Positions 42,451 to 51,130 of a stretch of 64,000 bases of DNA are shown here, one piece after another (positions within the stretch are counted from its first letter, which is position 1; every line of letters starts with the position of its first letter). A program made the translations under genes and the position numbers. Where the stretch lies: assembly GCA_017403065.1 (NCBI GenBank), contig JAFQOT010000012.1, positions 1-64,000 of the forward strand, read 5' to 3'. This stretch comes from Clostridia bacterium. GTDB lineage: Bacteria > Bacillota > Clostridia > Oscillospirales > Acutalibacteraceae. The notes beneath the pieces are model-generated. The model was not told the DNA's origin. It made no database searches and saw only the letters and a list, made by a program, of their open reading frames with translations.

Positions 42451-43152
42451 TCAATTATCTTTGCTGATTTTTTGTATTTTTATTACTGTTAATTGTGAAG
42501 CTTTAACCTTAAATTTTATACTGTAGTCGGAAAAATCAAAGCCGTATTCCCTATCGTCATCACTTTGGTAGGCAGGTCTTGGGTCGTGAGCTAAAATTTC
42601 TCTTAAAGCCGAAAGCTTTTCTGACGGCATTTCATTTTTTAAGCTTTCAGGAATAAAAACCTCTAATTTCTCACCGCCCACATAATCGGAAAACCCACCT
42701 TTAGCATCAGGGTGGGAATCGGTATAGGGTATATACGGTTTTATATCATAAATGGGGGTATTATCCATTAAATCCGCTCCCGAAATTTCAATTATCGGTC
42801 CTTGAGGGGAATTGTGGATAATGTTTTCTATTTTAACGCTTGAAAGCCCTATGGGATTAGGTCTAAAGGGTGAACGTGTAGCAAATACACCTACCCTCTT
42901 GTTTCCGCCAAGTCGGGGTGGCCGTACCGTAGGTGACCATTTTTTCGTAACGCTTTTCGAAAATTTCCATAAAATCCAAAGATGCGAAAAACCCTCTAAA
43001 CCTCTTAAAGCAGAGCTATCGCGGTATTCAGGCTGAAAAATTATTTTACCCTTAAGACTTTTAACAATACCGCTTTGACGGGGAATGCCGAATTTATCAG
43101 GAAAATCCGTCTTGACAAAGCCTATTATTTCTAACGGTGTATTATCCTTCAT
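42451..43152 (-). CDS. trmO: tRNA (N6-threonylcarbamoyladenosine-37-N6)-methyltransferase TrmO (TsaA domain)
   Basis: Methylates t6A37 of certain threonine tRNAs using SAM. The YaeB/TsaA-like beta-barrel domain is complete: IGFVKTDFPDKFGIPRQSG, LEGFSHLWILWKF, VGVFATRSPFRPNPIGLSSV and ISGADLMDNTPIYDIKPYIP are the conserved blocks that define the family. 233 residues includes the C-terminal extension (LAHDPRPAY) typical of TrmO. The start overlaps the end of a membrane-protein gene upstream by 11 bases. A tRNA-Thr gene in this window is a possible substrate, though with anticodon CGU this is unverified. Confidence 0.9.
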   Translation of the reverse strand: MKDNTPLEIIGFVKTDFPDKFGIPRQSGIVKSLKGKIIFQPEYRDSSALRGLEGFSHLWILWKFSKSVTKKWSPTVRPPRLGGNKRVGVFATRSPFRPNPIGLSSVKIENIIHNSPQGPIIEISGADLMDNTPIYDIKPYIPYTDSHPDAKGGFSDYVGGEKLEVFIPESLKNEMPSEKLSALREILAHDPRPAYQSDDDREYGFDFSDYSIKFKVKASQLTVIKIQKISKDN

Positions 43153-43813
43153 TTTCGTCTTCTACAATCTTAATATTACGCTTAGGGTCGCTTTTCTTTT
43201 TTAAAGTATAATCATAAGGGTTATAATTATTTAAAAACTCGTTCCATTTTTCTTCACTTATATTATCAGCATCCGCCTGATTTAATTTATAATTATTAAA
43301 TAGATTTTCAACAACCCTTTTATACATACGGTCGGTTTTTATTCTTGCTCTTATGGCAATCACCGTCATCCATACAGTTAAAAAAGCCATAATTGCTATT
43401 GGAATAAAATGACGCCAGTAAAACGACCATTTAAACCCAAAAAGACCGTTTATACTTTCATCTAAAAGGTTTGAAAAAACAGGAAGCAGAAAACTTAAAG
43501 ATAGTATGCTTGTTATTCCCGCGGTTAAATGCAGTTTAAATCTGGATAAAACTATACTAGCAAGTATAGCTACAGTACAAACGCATACGGTTATAAGCTG
43601 ATTTGAAACCTGAGAAAGAATTTCCTCTCCGCTTTCGATTTTCAAAAATAAAGAGCCTACAAAAAACAAATTCATAACAAATGTATAAATATATAAAATA
43701 TTATAAATTGTTTTCAGGGTTTTAAAAAGCTTACCGTCTGTCTTTGCATAGCTAATACCCTTTTTGTACTCTAAAATTTCAACACGCTTTAAAATACCGT
43801 CTAATTTTTTCAT
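43142..43813 (-). CDS. hypothetical membrane protein with four helices
   Basis: Not recognised. The ATG at 43813 has GGAG 7 bases upstream. Four hydrophobic segments lie at residues about 38-58, 70-92, 96-118 and 132-155, framed by a basic N-terminus and a 60-residue charged cytoplasmic tail (EEKWNEFLNNYNPYDYTLKK, then DPKRNIKIVEDENEG). No enzymatic motif. It is co-transcribed and translationally coupled with trmO (11-base overlap), though a functional link is not evident. Confidence 0.6.
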   Translation of the reverse strand: MKKLDGILKRVEILEYKKGISYAKTDGKLFKTLKTIYNILYIYTFVMNLFFVGSLFLKIESGEEILSQVSNQLITVCVCTVAILASIVLSRFKLHLTAGITSILSLSFLLPVFSNLLDESINGLFGFKWSFYWRHFIPIAIMAFLTVWMTVIAIRARIKTDRMYKRVVENLFNNYKLNQADADNISEEKWNEFLNNYNPYDYTLKKKSDPKRNIKIVEDENEG

Positions 43814-43866
43814 AATACGACTCCGAAACAAATAATTTATATATATTATACTGTTTTATTATTAAC

Positions 43867-43894
43867 TTGACAAGTTTTTTTAATTTTATATAAT
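43867..43894 (+). promoter_or_regulatory. promoter of trmL
   Basis: TTGACA, 16-base spacer, TATAAT, 26 bases before the ATG; near-consensus. It lies between divergent genes. Confidence 0.75.
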
Positions 43895-43919
43895 ATTAAA
43901 TAGCATAGAAGGTGATAAA

Positions 43920-44426
43920 ATGCAGATAAATATTGTAATGGTAGAGCCTGAAATTCCGCAAAATACAGGCAATGTTGCCCGTACCTGCGCCGCAACTGGA
44001 GCAAGGCTGCATCTGGTTGGTCCTATGGGTTTTAAAATTGATGACAAAAAGCTTAAAAGAGCAGGTCTTGATTATTGGCATTTTCTTGATATAAGCTACT
44101 ATGAAAATATAGAGGAATTTTTCGAAAAAAATCGGGGCAAGGGCGAATTTTACTTTTTCACTACAAAGGGCCGCAAAGCTCATTCTCAGGTAACCTATGA
44201 GGATAATTGCTACCTTTTATTTGGCAAAGAAACCAAGGGTCTGCCTGAAGAATTACTAATAAAACATCCAGACACCTGTGTAAGAATTCCTATGCAGGGG
44301 GAAATAAGAAGTCTTAATCTTTCTAATTCAGTTGCAATAGCTGTTTATGAGTGTCTTCGTCAATGGGATTATCCCGAACTTGAGAACTTTGGACAGCTTC
44401 ATAATTACCGTTGGGAAGATACTTAA
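43920..44426 (+). CDS. trmL: tRNA (cytidine/uridine-2'-O-)-methyltransferase TrmL
   Basis: A 168-residue SPOUT methyltransferase that modifies the wobble base of leucine tRNAs. INIVMVEPEIPQNTGNVART at the start holds the N-P/E-Q-N-T-G-N-x-A-R motif, YLLFGKETKGLPEELL is motif 2, and RIPMQGEIRSLNLSNSVAIA is motif 3 forming the SAM-binding knot. Length and all motifs match TrmL (CspR/YibK). AAGGTGA lies before the ATG, behind a near-consensus promoter. Confidence 0.93.
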   Translation: MQINIVMVEPEIPQNTGNVARTCAATGARLHLVGPMGFKIDDKKLKRAGLDYWHFLDISYYENIEEFFEKNRGKGEFYFFTTKGRKAHSQVTYEDNCYLLFGKETKGLPEELLIKHPDTCVRIPMQGEIRSLNLSNSVAIAVYECLRQWDYPELENFGQLHNYRWEDT

Positions 44427-44442
44427 TTATTTAAAAATTGTA

Positions 44443-44470
44443 TTGAAAAATACATAAAATGTGGTAAAAT
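44443..44470 (+). promoter_or_regulatory. promoter of pgk-tpiA-gpmI
   Basis: TTGAAA, 16-base spacer, TAAAAT with a TGG extension, 34 bases before the pgk ATG. Confidence 0.6.
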
Positions 44471-44504
44471 ATAAAATGATGAATTTTTGAAAGGAAGTAT
44501 TTAA

Positions 44505-45716
44505 ATGAACGCTCTTAACAAAAAGACTGTTGACGACATTAACGTAAAAGGCCAAAAGGTGCTTGTTCGTTGTGATTTCAACGTACCGCTTAAAAACGGT
44601 GTAATTACTGATGAAAACAGAATCAATGCAGCATTGCCCACAATCAAAAAGCTTATTGCTGACGGTGGCAGGGTTATTCTTTGCTCACACCTCGGTAAAC
44701 CAAAGGGCGAGCCAAAGCCTGAATTATCCTTAGCTCCTGTAGCAAAGGCTCTTTCTGAAAAGTTAGGTAAAGAGGTTGTTTTTGCCGCTGATGACAATGT
44801 TGTAGGCGAAAACGCAAAGGCTGCTGTTGAAAATATGAAGGACGGCGATGTTGTTCTTTTACAAAACACACGCTACCGCGCAGAAGAAACCAAAAACGGC
44901 GAAGCCTTTTCTTCCGAGCTTGGCTCTTTAGCAGATATTTTTGTAAACGATGCTTTCGGTACAGCCCACAGAGCTCACTGCTCAACTGTTGGTGTTGTTT
45001 CTCACGTTAAAGAAGCAGTTGCAGGTTACCTTATCGGTAAAGAGCTTAAATATTTAGGCAACGCTGTTGAAACTCCTGTTCGCCCATTTGTTTGTATTTT
45101 AGGCGGAGCTAAGGTTGACAGTAAGCTCCCTGTTATTGAAAATCTTTTAACCAAAGCCGACACTCTTATCATCGGCGGCGGTATGGCTTACACCTTCCTG
45201 GCAGCTAAAGGCTATGGTGTTGGCACATCACTTATTGATGAAACAAAAATAGACTATTGCCGTGAAATGATGGAAAAAGCAGACCAAAAAGGCGTTAAGA
45301 TTTTACTTCCTATTGATTGTACAATCACAAAATCTTTCCCTGACCCAATTGATGCACCTATAGAGGTTTCTGTTGTTGATGCAGATAAAATCCCATCAGA
45401 TATGATGAGTCTTGACATTGGTACAAAAACCGCTGAACTTTACGCAAATGAGGTTAAAAACGCTAAGACTGTTGTTTGGAACGGACCTATGGGCGTATTT
45501 GAAAACCCAATTTTAGCAGCCGGTACTATTGCAGTAGCTAAATCTCTTGCTGAAACCGATGCTGTTACCGTTATCGGCGGCGGCGACTCAGCAGCTGCAG
45601 TTAACACCTTAGGCTTCGGCGATAAAATGACTCATATTTCTACCGGCGGCGGAGCTTCCCTTGAATTTTTAGAGGGCAAGGAGCTTCCAGGTATTGCAGC
45701 TCTTAATGATAAATAA
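44505..45716 (+). CDS. pgk: phosphoglycerate kinase
   Basis: Glycolytic enzyme making ATP and 3-phosphoglycerate from 1,3-bisphosphoglycerate. [20 protein letters not shown] (residues 17-36) is the Pgk signature; [47 protein letters not shown] and [11 protein letters not shown] (nucleotide loop, about 365-375) are all present. 403 residues, normal. GAAAGGAAG precedes the ATG. First of three glycolytic genes; gapA and eno are not adjacent in this window. Confidence 0.97.
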   Translation: MNALNKKTVDDINVKGQKVLVRCDFNVPLKNGVITDENRINAALPTIKKLIADGGRVILCSHLGKPKGEPKPELSLAPVAKALSEKLGKEVVFAADDNVVGENAKAAVENMKDGDVVLLQNTRYRAEETKNGEAFSSELGSLADIFVNDAFGTAHRAHCSTVGVVSHVKEAVAGYLIGKELKYLGNAVETPVRPFVCILGGAKVDSKLPVIENLLTKADTLIIGGGMAYTFLAAKGYGVGTSLIDETKIDYCREMMEKADQKGVKILLPIDCTITKSFPDPIDAPIEVSVVDADKIPSDMMSLDIGTKTAELYANEVKNAKTVVWNGPMGVFENPILAAGTIAVAKSLAETDAVTVIGGGDSAAAVNTLGFGDKMTHISTGGGASLEFLEGKELPGIAALNDK

Positions 45717-45785
45717 TTGATTCTAAAGTTTGCGGGACGGTGTTTTACGCCGCCCTGCATTGCTGTGTTTAAAGGAGTAATTAAA

Positions 45786-46553
45786 ATGAACAAAGATTTA
45801 CGAAATGCTGTTATTGCAGGTAACTGGAAAATGAACAAAACCCCTGCTGAAACCACAGCCTTAATCAATGAAATGAAGCCACTTGTTGCTGATGCTGACT
45901 GCAAGGTAGTGCTTTGTGTGCCTTTTGTTGATATTGCTGCTGCAGTTGAAGCTGCAAAGGGCTCTAACATCGAAATTGGCGCCGAAAACGTACACTTCAA
46001 GGCTTCAGGCGCATATACAGGTGAAATTTCAGCCGATATGTTAGTAGCTTCAGGAGTTAAATATGTTGTTATCGGCCACAGCGAAAGACGTCAGTATTTT
46101 GGTGAAACCGATCAGACAGTAAATTTACGTACCTTAGCTGCTGTTAATGCAGGTTTAACCGCTATTGTTTGCGTAGGTGAAACCCTTGAGCAAAGAGAAC
46201 TTGGCTACACAGAAACCTTGCTTAAATACCAGACAAAGATGGCTCTTACAAACTTAACTAAAGAGCAGTTAAAAAATATTATCATAGCTTACGAGCCTGT
46301 TTGGGCTATAGGCACAGGCGTTACCGCTACTGCCGAGCAGGCAGATGAGGGCAACGGTTACGTTCGCGAAGCTATTGCCGAGGTTTACGGCAAAGATGTT
46401 GCCGAAACTGTAACCATTCAGTACGGCGGCTCTATGAATCCTAAAAACGCTGATGAATTAGTTGCAAAGGTTAATGTTGACGGCGGACTCATAGGCGGCG
46501 CATCACTTAAGGCTGAGGATTTTGCAGTAATTGTAAAAGCAGCCTCTAAATAA
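45786..46553 (+). CDS. tpiA: triosephosphate isomerase
   Basis: Interconverts DHAP and glyceraldehyde 3-phosphate. VIAGNWKMNKTPAET opens the barrel with the substrate-binding lysine, VIGHSERRQYFGE holds the catalytic histidine, AYEPVWAIGTGVTATAEQAD the catalytic glutamate and the flexible loop, and QYGGSMNPKNA the phosphate-binding end. The ATG at 45786 is preceded by AAAGGAG; the frame is open upstream but without such a site. 255 residues. Lies about 70 bases after pgk. Confidence 0.97.
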   Translation: MNKDLRNAVIAGNWKMNKTPAETTALINEMKPLVADADCKVVLCVPFVDIAAAVEAAKGSNIEIGAENVHFKASGAYTGEISADMLVASGVKYVVIGHSERRQYFGETDQTVNLRTLAAVNAGLTAIVCVGETLEQRELGYTETLLKYQTKMALTNLTKEQLKNIIIAYEPVWAIGTGVTATAEQADEGNGYVREAIAEVYGKDVAETVTIQYGGSMNPKNADELVAKVNVDGGLIGGASLKAEDFAVIVKAASK

Positions 46554-46570
46554 TCAGGAGATTTGAATTT

Positions 46571-48106
46571 ATGAAAAAACCTGTAGTTTTATGTATTATG
46601 GACGGTTTTGGGTTTGATTCAGAAAAAAGCGGAAATGCAGTTTATACCGCAAAAACCCCCCGTCTTGACAGTATTTTTGATAATTGCCCATATACCAAAA
46701 TCGGTGCTTCGGGTATGGATGTTGGTCTTCCTGACGGACAAATGGGTAACAGTGAGGTAGGTCATACAAACATCGGCGCAGGCCGTATAGTTTATCAGGA
46801 GCTTACCAGAATTACAAAGTCAATTTCTGACGGTGACTTTTTCCAGAATGAAGCATTTTTAAAAGCCGTAGAAAATTGCAAAAAGAATGACAGCGCGTTA
46901 CATTTAATGGGTCTTTTGTCAGACGGCGGTGTTCACAGCCATATTGACCACTTATACGCATTGGTGGAATTAGCAAAGAAAAACGGACTTTCCCGCGTTT
47001 ATATTCACGCGTTACTTGATGGACGTGATGTTCCACCCTCCTCTGCAGCAGACTTTATCGATACTTTGAACACAAAGCTTGCGCAAATCGGATGCGGAAA
47101 ATTAGCTACCGTTATGGGCAGATTTTACGGAATGGACAGAGATAACCGTTGGGAACGTGTAAATAAAGCCTATGCCGCTTTGGTTTACGGCGAGGGTGTT
47201 ATTACTGCCGATGCTGCTAAAGAGGTTCGCGCTTCTTACACACGTAAAGACCAAGACGGAAAATTCATCACCGATGAATTTGTTGTTCCTACCGTTGTTG
47301 AGGGAACCGAAAGAATTAAAACAAATGACAGTGTTATATTCTTTAATTTCCGTCCTGACAGAGCAAGAGAGATCACCCGTACCTTCGTTGACGATGATTT
47401 TAACGGCTTCGAAAGAATAGGCGGCAGACAAAAGGTGCACTATGTTTGCTTTACTCAATATGATGCTTCAATGCCTAATGTAGACGTTGCATTCAAACCA
47501 CAGACCTTAGAAAACACCTTGGGTGAGTATCTTGCCAAGAAAAATATGACACAGCTTCGTATTGCCGAGACAGAAAAATACGCCCACGTAACATTTTTCT
47601 TTAACGGCGGACGTGAGGTTATGTTTGACGGTGAAGACAGAATACTTGTAAACTCACCAAAGGTGGCAACCTACGACCTGCAGCCCGAAATGAGTGCCGT
47701 TGAAGTATGCTACAAGGTTTGTGAAGCTATTGAAACAGGCAAATACGACGTAATTATTCTTAACTTTGCTAACTGTGATATGGTTGGTCACACAGGATTT
47801 TTCGAAGCGGCTGTTAAAGCGGTTGAAACTGTTGATGAATGTGTAGGAAAGGTTATGGACAGTACACTTAAAATGGGTGGCGTAATGCTGCTTACTGCTG
47901 ACCACGGTAACGCCGACCGTATGCTTGATACTGACGGCTCACCCTTTACGGCTCACACAACAAACCCTGTTCCCTTTGCGGTAATCGGTAAAAATTGTAC
48001 CTTACGTGAGGGCGGAAAGCTGTGTGATATTTCACCAACTATTTTAAAGCTTTTAAATATTGAACAGCCTGCCGAAATGACAGGAAGCTCAATAATTGTT
48101 GACTAA
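46571..48106 (+). CDS. gpmI: 2,3-bisphosphoglycerate-independent phosphoglycerate mutase
   Basis: Metal-dependent mutase interconverting 3- and 2-phosphoglycerate. LCIMDGFGFDSEKSGNAV carries the first metal aspartate, GQMGNSEVGHTNIGAGRIVY the catalytic serine (about residue 60), FYGMDRDNRWER and FFNFRPDRAREITR the substrate arginines, and TADHGNADRMLD the second metal site. 511 residues is standard. It follows tpiA by 17 bases with CAGGAG upstream. A strong terminator closes the unit. Confidence 0.97.
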   Translation: MKKPVVLCIMDGFGFDSEKSGNAVYTAKTPRLDSIFDNCPYTKIGASGMDVGLPDGQMGNSEVGHTNIGAGRIVYQELTRITKSISDGDFFQNEAFLKAVENCKKNDSALHLMGLLSDGGVHSHIDHLYALVELAKKNGLSRVYIHALLDGRDVPPSSAADFIDTLNTKLAQIGCGKLATVMGRFYGMDRDNRWERVNKAYAALVYGEGVITADAAKEVRASYTRKDQDGKFITDEFVVPTVVEGTERIKTNDSVIFFNFRPDRAREITRTFVDDDFNGFERIGGRQKVHYVCFTQYDASMPNVDVAFKPQTLENTLGEYLAKKNMTQLRIAETEKYAHVTFFFNGGREVMFDGEDRILVNSPKVATYDLQPEMSAVEVCYKVCEAIETGKYDVIILNFANCDMVGHTGFFEAAVKAVETVDECVGKVMDSTLKMGGVMLLTADHGNADRMLDTDGSPFTAHTTNPVPFAVIGKNCTLREGGKLCDISPTILKLLNIEQPAEMTGSSIIVD

Positions 48107-48122
48107 TATATAAATAATTAAA

Positions 48123-48160
48123 GGAGACACTTCTTTAAAAAAAGAAGTGTCTCCCCTTTT
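48123..48160. terminator. bidirectional terminator after gpmI
   Basis: A perfect 14-bp stem (GGAGACACTTCTTT at 48123-48136 with 48141-48154), then CCTTTTTAT. It also faces the end of the minus-strand reductase gene. Confidence 0.88.
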
Positions 48161-48172
48161 TATTTGCAAAAA

Positions 48173-49024
48173 TTATACTCCTGAATAGGCGGAAAATCCA
48201 CCGTCTATAGGTAAAACCACACCGGTAATAAAACCTGCGGCTTGGTTGTTTAAAAGGAATAATAGTCCACCGTCTAACTCGTGAGATTCGCCAAAACGAG
48301 CCATAGGGGTAGCAGCTAAAATTTTACCTGTTCTTGCAGTAGGTGTTCCGTCAGGATTAAATAAAAGCTTTTCGTTCTGCTTTGTAGAGAAAAATCCCGG
48401 AGCAATAGCGTTAACACGAATTCCTACCTTGCTGAAATGAACAGCAAGCCATTGTGTAAAATTGGAAATTGCTGCCTTAGCGCCTGAGTATGCAGGTATT
48501 TTTGTCAGCGGTGTATATGCATTCATACTTGAAATATTTAAAATATTACAGCCCTCTCTTCCAACCATCTGACGCGCGAATGCCTGTGTAGGAATAAGAG
48601 TTCCTAAAAAGTTAAGATTAAATACAAATCCTACCCCGTCACTGTCTAAATCAAAAAAGCTTTTTGTGTCGGCATCAATATCTCCAAGCTCGAAATATTC
48701 CTTATCTGTAGTAGCCTTTGGATTATTACCGCCGGCTCCGTTAACAAGAATATCGCATTTTCCTAAATCTCTTTGCACCGCATCTGCCACAATGTAGCAT
48801 GTCTCTTTATCAAGTACATTGCAGGCGTAAGCCTTGGCAATGCCCCCCTCTTTTTCAATTTCCTTTGCATAAGCATCTGCCGCATCAAAATTAAGGTCTA
48901 AAAGAGCTACCTTCGCTCCTGCTCTTGCCAGGGTTTTAGCAAAGGCTGAGCATAATACACCTCCTGCCCCTGTTACAACTGCAACCTTGCCTGTTAAATC
49001 TGTATTTAATACGTTTTTCTCCAT
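48173..49024 (-). CDS. SDR-family oxidoreductase, probable D-mannonate oxidoreductase (fructuronate reductase)
   Basis: A short-chain dehydrogenase of 283 residues. KVAVVTGAGGVLCSAFAKTL is the nucleotide-binding loop, VNGAGGNNP the structural N-A-G-G motif, ISSMNAYTPLTKIPAYSGAK the Ser-Tyr-Lys catalytic set, and APGFFSTKQN follows. The GGNNP stretch and the insert around residue 120 are typical of the SDR forms (YjmF-like) that reduce D-fructuronate to D-mannonate next to uxuA. The uxuA gene ends 2 bases upstream of this start, supporting that role. The ATG at 49024 has GAAAGG upstream. Substrate assignment is by context. Confidence 0.8.
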   Translation of the reverse strand: MEKNVLNTDLTGKVAVVTGAGGVLCSAFAKTLARAGAKVALLDLNFDAADAYAKEIEKEGGIAKAYACNVLDKETCYIVADAVQRDLGKCDILVNGAGGNNPKATTDKEYFELGDIDADTKSFFDLDSDGVGFVFNLNFLGTLIPTQAFARQMVGREGCNILNISSMNAYTPLTKIPAYSGAKAAISNFTQWLAVHFSKVGIRVNAIAPGFFSTKQNEKLLFNPDGTPTARTGKILAATPMARFGESHELDGGLLFLLNNQAAGFITGVVLPIDGGFSAYSGV

Positions 49025-49026
49025 TT

Positions 49027-50073
49027 TTAAGCCTTTCCTTTCTCGCAAGCTTCAAAAAGTCCGTTAATATACGCAGCGCCTAATGCTCTGTCATATAATC
49101 CGTATCCCGCTTTTCCTGTTTCGCCCCAAATCATTCTTCCGTGGTCAGGACGTACATATCCGTCAAAGCCTGTTTCTACAAGCGCTTTAACAATTTCATA
49201 CATATCAAGATTACCGCAGCCAGAAAGATGACCGTTCTCCTCAAAGCTTCCGTCCTCCATAAGCTTAACCTGACGTATATGCATAAAGGCGATTCTACCC
49301 ATAGCGCTGTATTTTCTAACCATTTTAGGTACGTCATTAAAGGCAGCGCAGCCAAGAGAACCTGTACATAAGCACAAGCAGTTAGACCCACTGTCAACCA
49401 ATTTTAAAAATCTGTCAAGATTTGCCTCATTTGTTATAATACGTGGGATTCCAAATATTGGATAAGGTGGGTCATCGGGATGAATAGCCATTTTTACTCC
49501 GCATTCCTCAGCTACAGGAATAATCTTTTTCAAGAATTTTTCAAGATTTTTCCAAAGCCCCTCTTCACCTAACTGACCGTAGGCTGAAATCAGCTCGCGT
49601 ACCTGATCCTGAGTATAGCTTGCATCCCAACCGGGTAGGTGAATATCATCTTTTAAAGGGTCTAAATCCTTCATTTGATCCCAATACATTACAAGACTTG
49701 TTGAGCCATCCTCAGCTTGCTTGTCAAGCTGTGTCCTTGTCCAGTCGAAAACCGGCATAAAGTTATAGGTAATGCATTTTATACCGTATTTTGCGCAACG
49801 GCGAATGTTTTCACAGTAAACCTCAATAAGCTCATCTGCATTATCTCTGCCAAGCTTGATGTTTTCGTGCACAGGTATAGATTCAACAATATCAAAAAGC
49901 ATACCGTTTTCCTCTACCTGTGACTTCATTTTAGCAATACTTTCCTCAGGCCAAACCTGACCTGGCGCCACATCATAAATAGCGCTTACAACCGACCTCA
50001 TATTAGGAATTTGCCTTATATACTGAAGGCTGATAGGATCGCTCTCGCCATACCATCTGAAAGACATTTTCAT
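49027..50073 (-). CDS. uxuA: mannonate dehydratase
   Basis: Dehydrates D-mannonate to 2-keto-3-deoxygluconate in hexuronate breakdown. MSFRWYGESDPISLQYIRQI is the conserved UxuA opening, followed by DVAPGQVWP, ITYNFMPVFDWTRTQL, MAIHPDDPPYPIFGIPRI (metal-site histidine), CLCTGSLGC and FDGYVRPDHGRMIWGE. About 348 residues, normal. The ATG at 50073 has AGGTGA 5 bases upstream. It is transcribed away from an AraC regulator, whose gene starts 145 bases beyond, so that protein is the likely regulator. UxaC, KdgK and KdgA are not adjacent. Confidence 0.93.
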   Translation of the reverse strand: MKMSFRWYGESDPISLQYIRQIPNMRSVVSAIYDVAPGQVWPEESIAKMKSQVEENGMLFDIVESIPVHENIKLGRDNADELIEVYCENIRRCAKYGIKCITYNFMPVFDWTRTQLDKQAEDGSTSLVMYWDQMKDLDPLKDDIHLPGWDASYTQDQVRELISAYGQLGEEGLWKNLEKFLKKIIPVAEECGVKMAIHPDDPPYPIFGIPRIITNEANLDRFLKLVDSGSNCLCLCTGSLGCAAFNDVPKMVRKYSAMGRIAFMHIRQVKLMEDGSFEENGHLSGCGNLDMYEIVKALVETGFDGYVRPDHGRMIWGETGKAGYGLYDRALGAAYINGLFEACEKGKA

Positions 50074-50170
50074 AAAATTCACCTACATTTTTATTATTTT
50101 GCAAATTTATCATTACATATTATATAATATTTTATTTTTTAAATCTATTTCATAAAAAAACACAAAAACA

Positions 50171-50199
50171 TTGAAAATATAAACATTTAGGTATATAAT
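50171..50199 (+). promoter_or_regulatory. promoter of the uxu-linked AraC regulator
   Basis: TTGAAA, 17-base spacer, TATAAT, 19 bases before the ATG and just before AGGAGGTGA. The remaining AT-rich gap (50083-50170) should hold the divergent uxuA promoter, but I cannot pick a clear one. Confidence 0.65.
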
Positions 50200-50218
50200 G
50201 AATAGGAGGTGAGAAAAA

Positions 50219-51010
50219 ATGCCTAACATTATTATTGATTCACAAAAAAAGCATACTGAAATTCCCGATTTAGAGGAATTTTATATGCACACCCATAACT
50301 TTTACGAAATTTTCTGTTTTTTGTCAGGAAACGCGCAATACTTTGTTGAGGGAAATATCTATTCATTAAAGCCCGGAGATATACTTATAATGAAAAAATC
50401 CGAAGCCCACAGTCTGCTTATTAAAACTAAAGCCCCTTACGAAAGAATTGTTTTAAACTTTAACGAAAAAGCCATTTTAAGTGATCGGGCAGAGAAAATT
50501 ATCGCATTTTTAAACCAAAAACCCTTGGGCAAAAAAAACCGTTACCCCTTTGCTATTTTTAAGGATAAAAATTGGCTTTATTACCTTGAAATGATTTGCA
50601 ATTCTAAATCAGTAGACGAGCAAAGTATATATCTTACCGTTTTATTAAACGAGCTTTACGAAAACTTTTCAAAAATTGATTCAGGTGAAAAAATCAATGA
50701 CAATATGACCGATGTTATAAAATATATAAACCAACACTTGAATGAAGATTTAACCCTTGACAATCTTTGCAACCGATTTTTCCTCAGTAAAACCCACCTT
50801 AACCGAAAGTTTAAACAAATTACAGGCTCTACCGCCTGGGAATATATTTTAGCAAAAAGGCTGATTTTAGCCAAAGAGCTTTTACAGGGGGGAGTCAAGC
50901 CCACAAGTGTTTTTTCACGTTGCGGTTTTAACGATTATTCTTCCTTTTTTAAGGCATATAAACGCAAATTTTCAGTTAATCCTAAAGAGGATTATATACC
51001 TAATAATTGA
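50219..51010 (+). CDS. AraC-family transcriptional regulator with cupin sensor domain
   Basis: Residues 1-90 form a cupin sensor (MHTHNFYEIFCFLSGNAQYF, then NIYSLKPGDILIMKKSEAHS), residues about 160-260 the double HTH: DLTLDNLCNRFFLSKTHLNR, then KFKQITGSTAWEYILAKRLI and VFSRCGFNDYSSFFKAYKRK, all as in AraC activators that bind a sugar-like ligand. 263 residues. AGGAGGTGA precedes the ATG. It is divergent from uxuA, so it probably controls the uxuA unit in response to a hexuronate-derived compound. Confidence 0.87.
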   Translation: MPNIIIDSQKKHTEIPDLEEFYMHTHNFYEIFCFLSGNAQYFVEGNIYSLKPGDILIMKKSEAHSLLIKTKAPYERIVLNFNEKAILSDRAEKIIAFLNQKPLGKKNRYPFAIFKDKNWLYYLEMICNSKSVDEQSIYLTVLLNELYENFSKIDSGEKINDNMTDVIKYINQHLNEDLTLDNLCNRFFLSKTHLNRKFKQITGSTAWEYILAKRLILAKELLQGGVKPTSVFSRCGFNDYSSFFKAYKRKFSVNPKEDYIPNN

Positions 51011-51083
51011 ATTTTTTGTAAATATGATATTCAAGCCACTCTATACCTTTAAAACAAAAAAATTAGTTTGATAATCAAAAGAA

Positions 51084-51123
51084 AAAACTAACGAAGTGCA
51101 ATGAAATTTACTTCGTTAGTTTT
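51084..51123. terminator. bidirectional terminator between the AraC gene and the ETF gene
   Basis: AAAACTAACGAAGT (51084-51097) pairs with ACTTCGTTAGTTTT (51110-51123), with T runs on both strands. Confidence 0.85.
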
Positions 51124-51130
51124 ATTATTA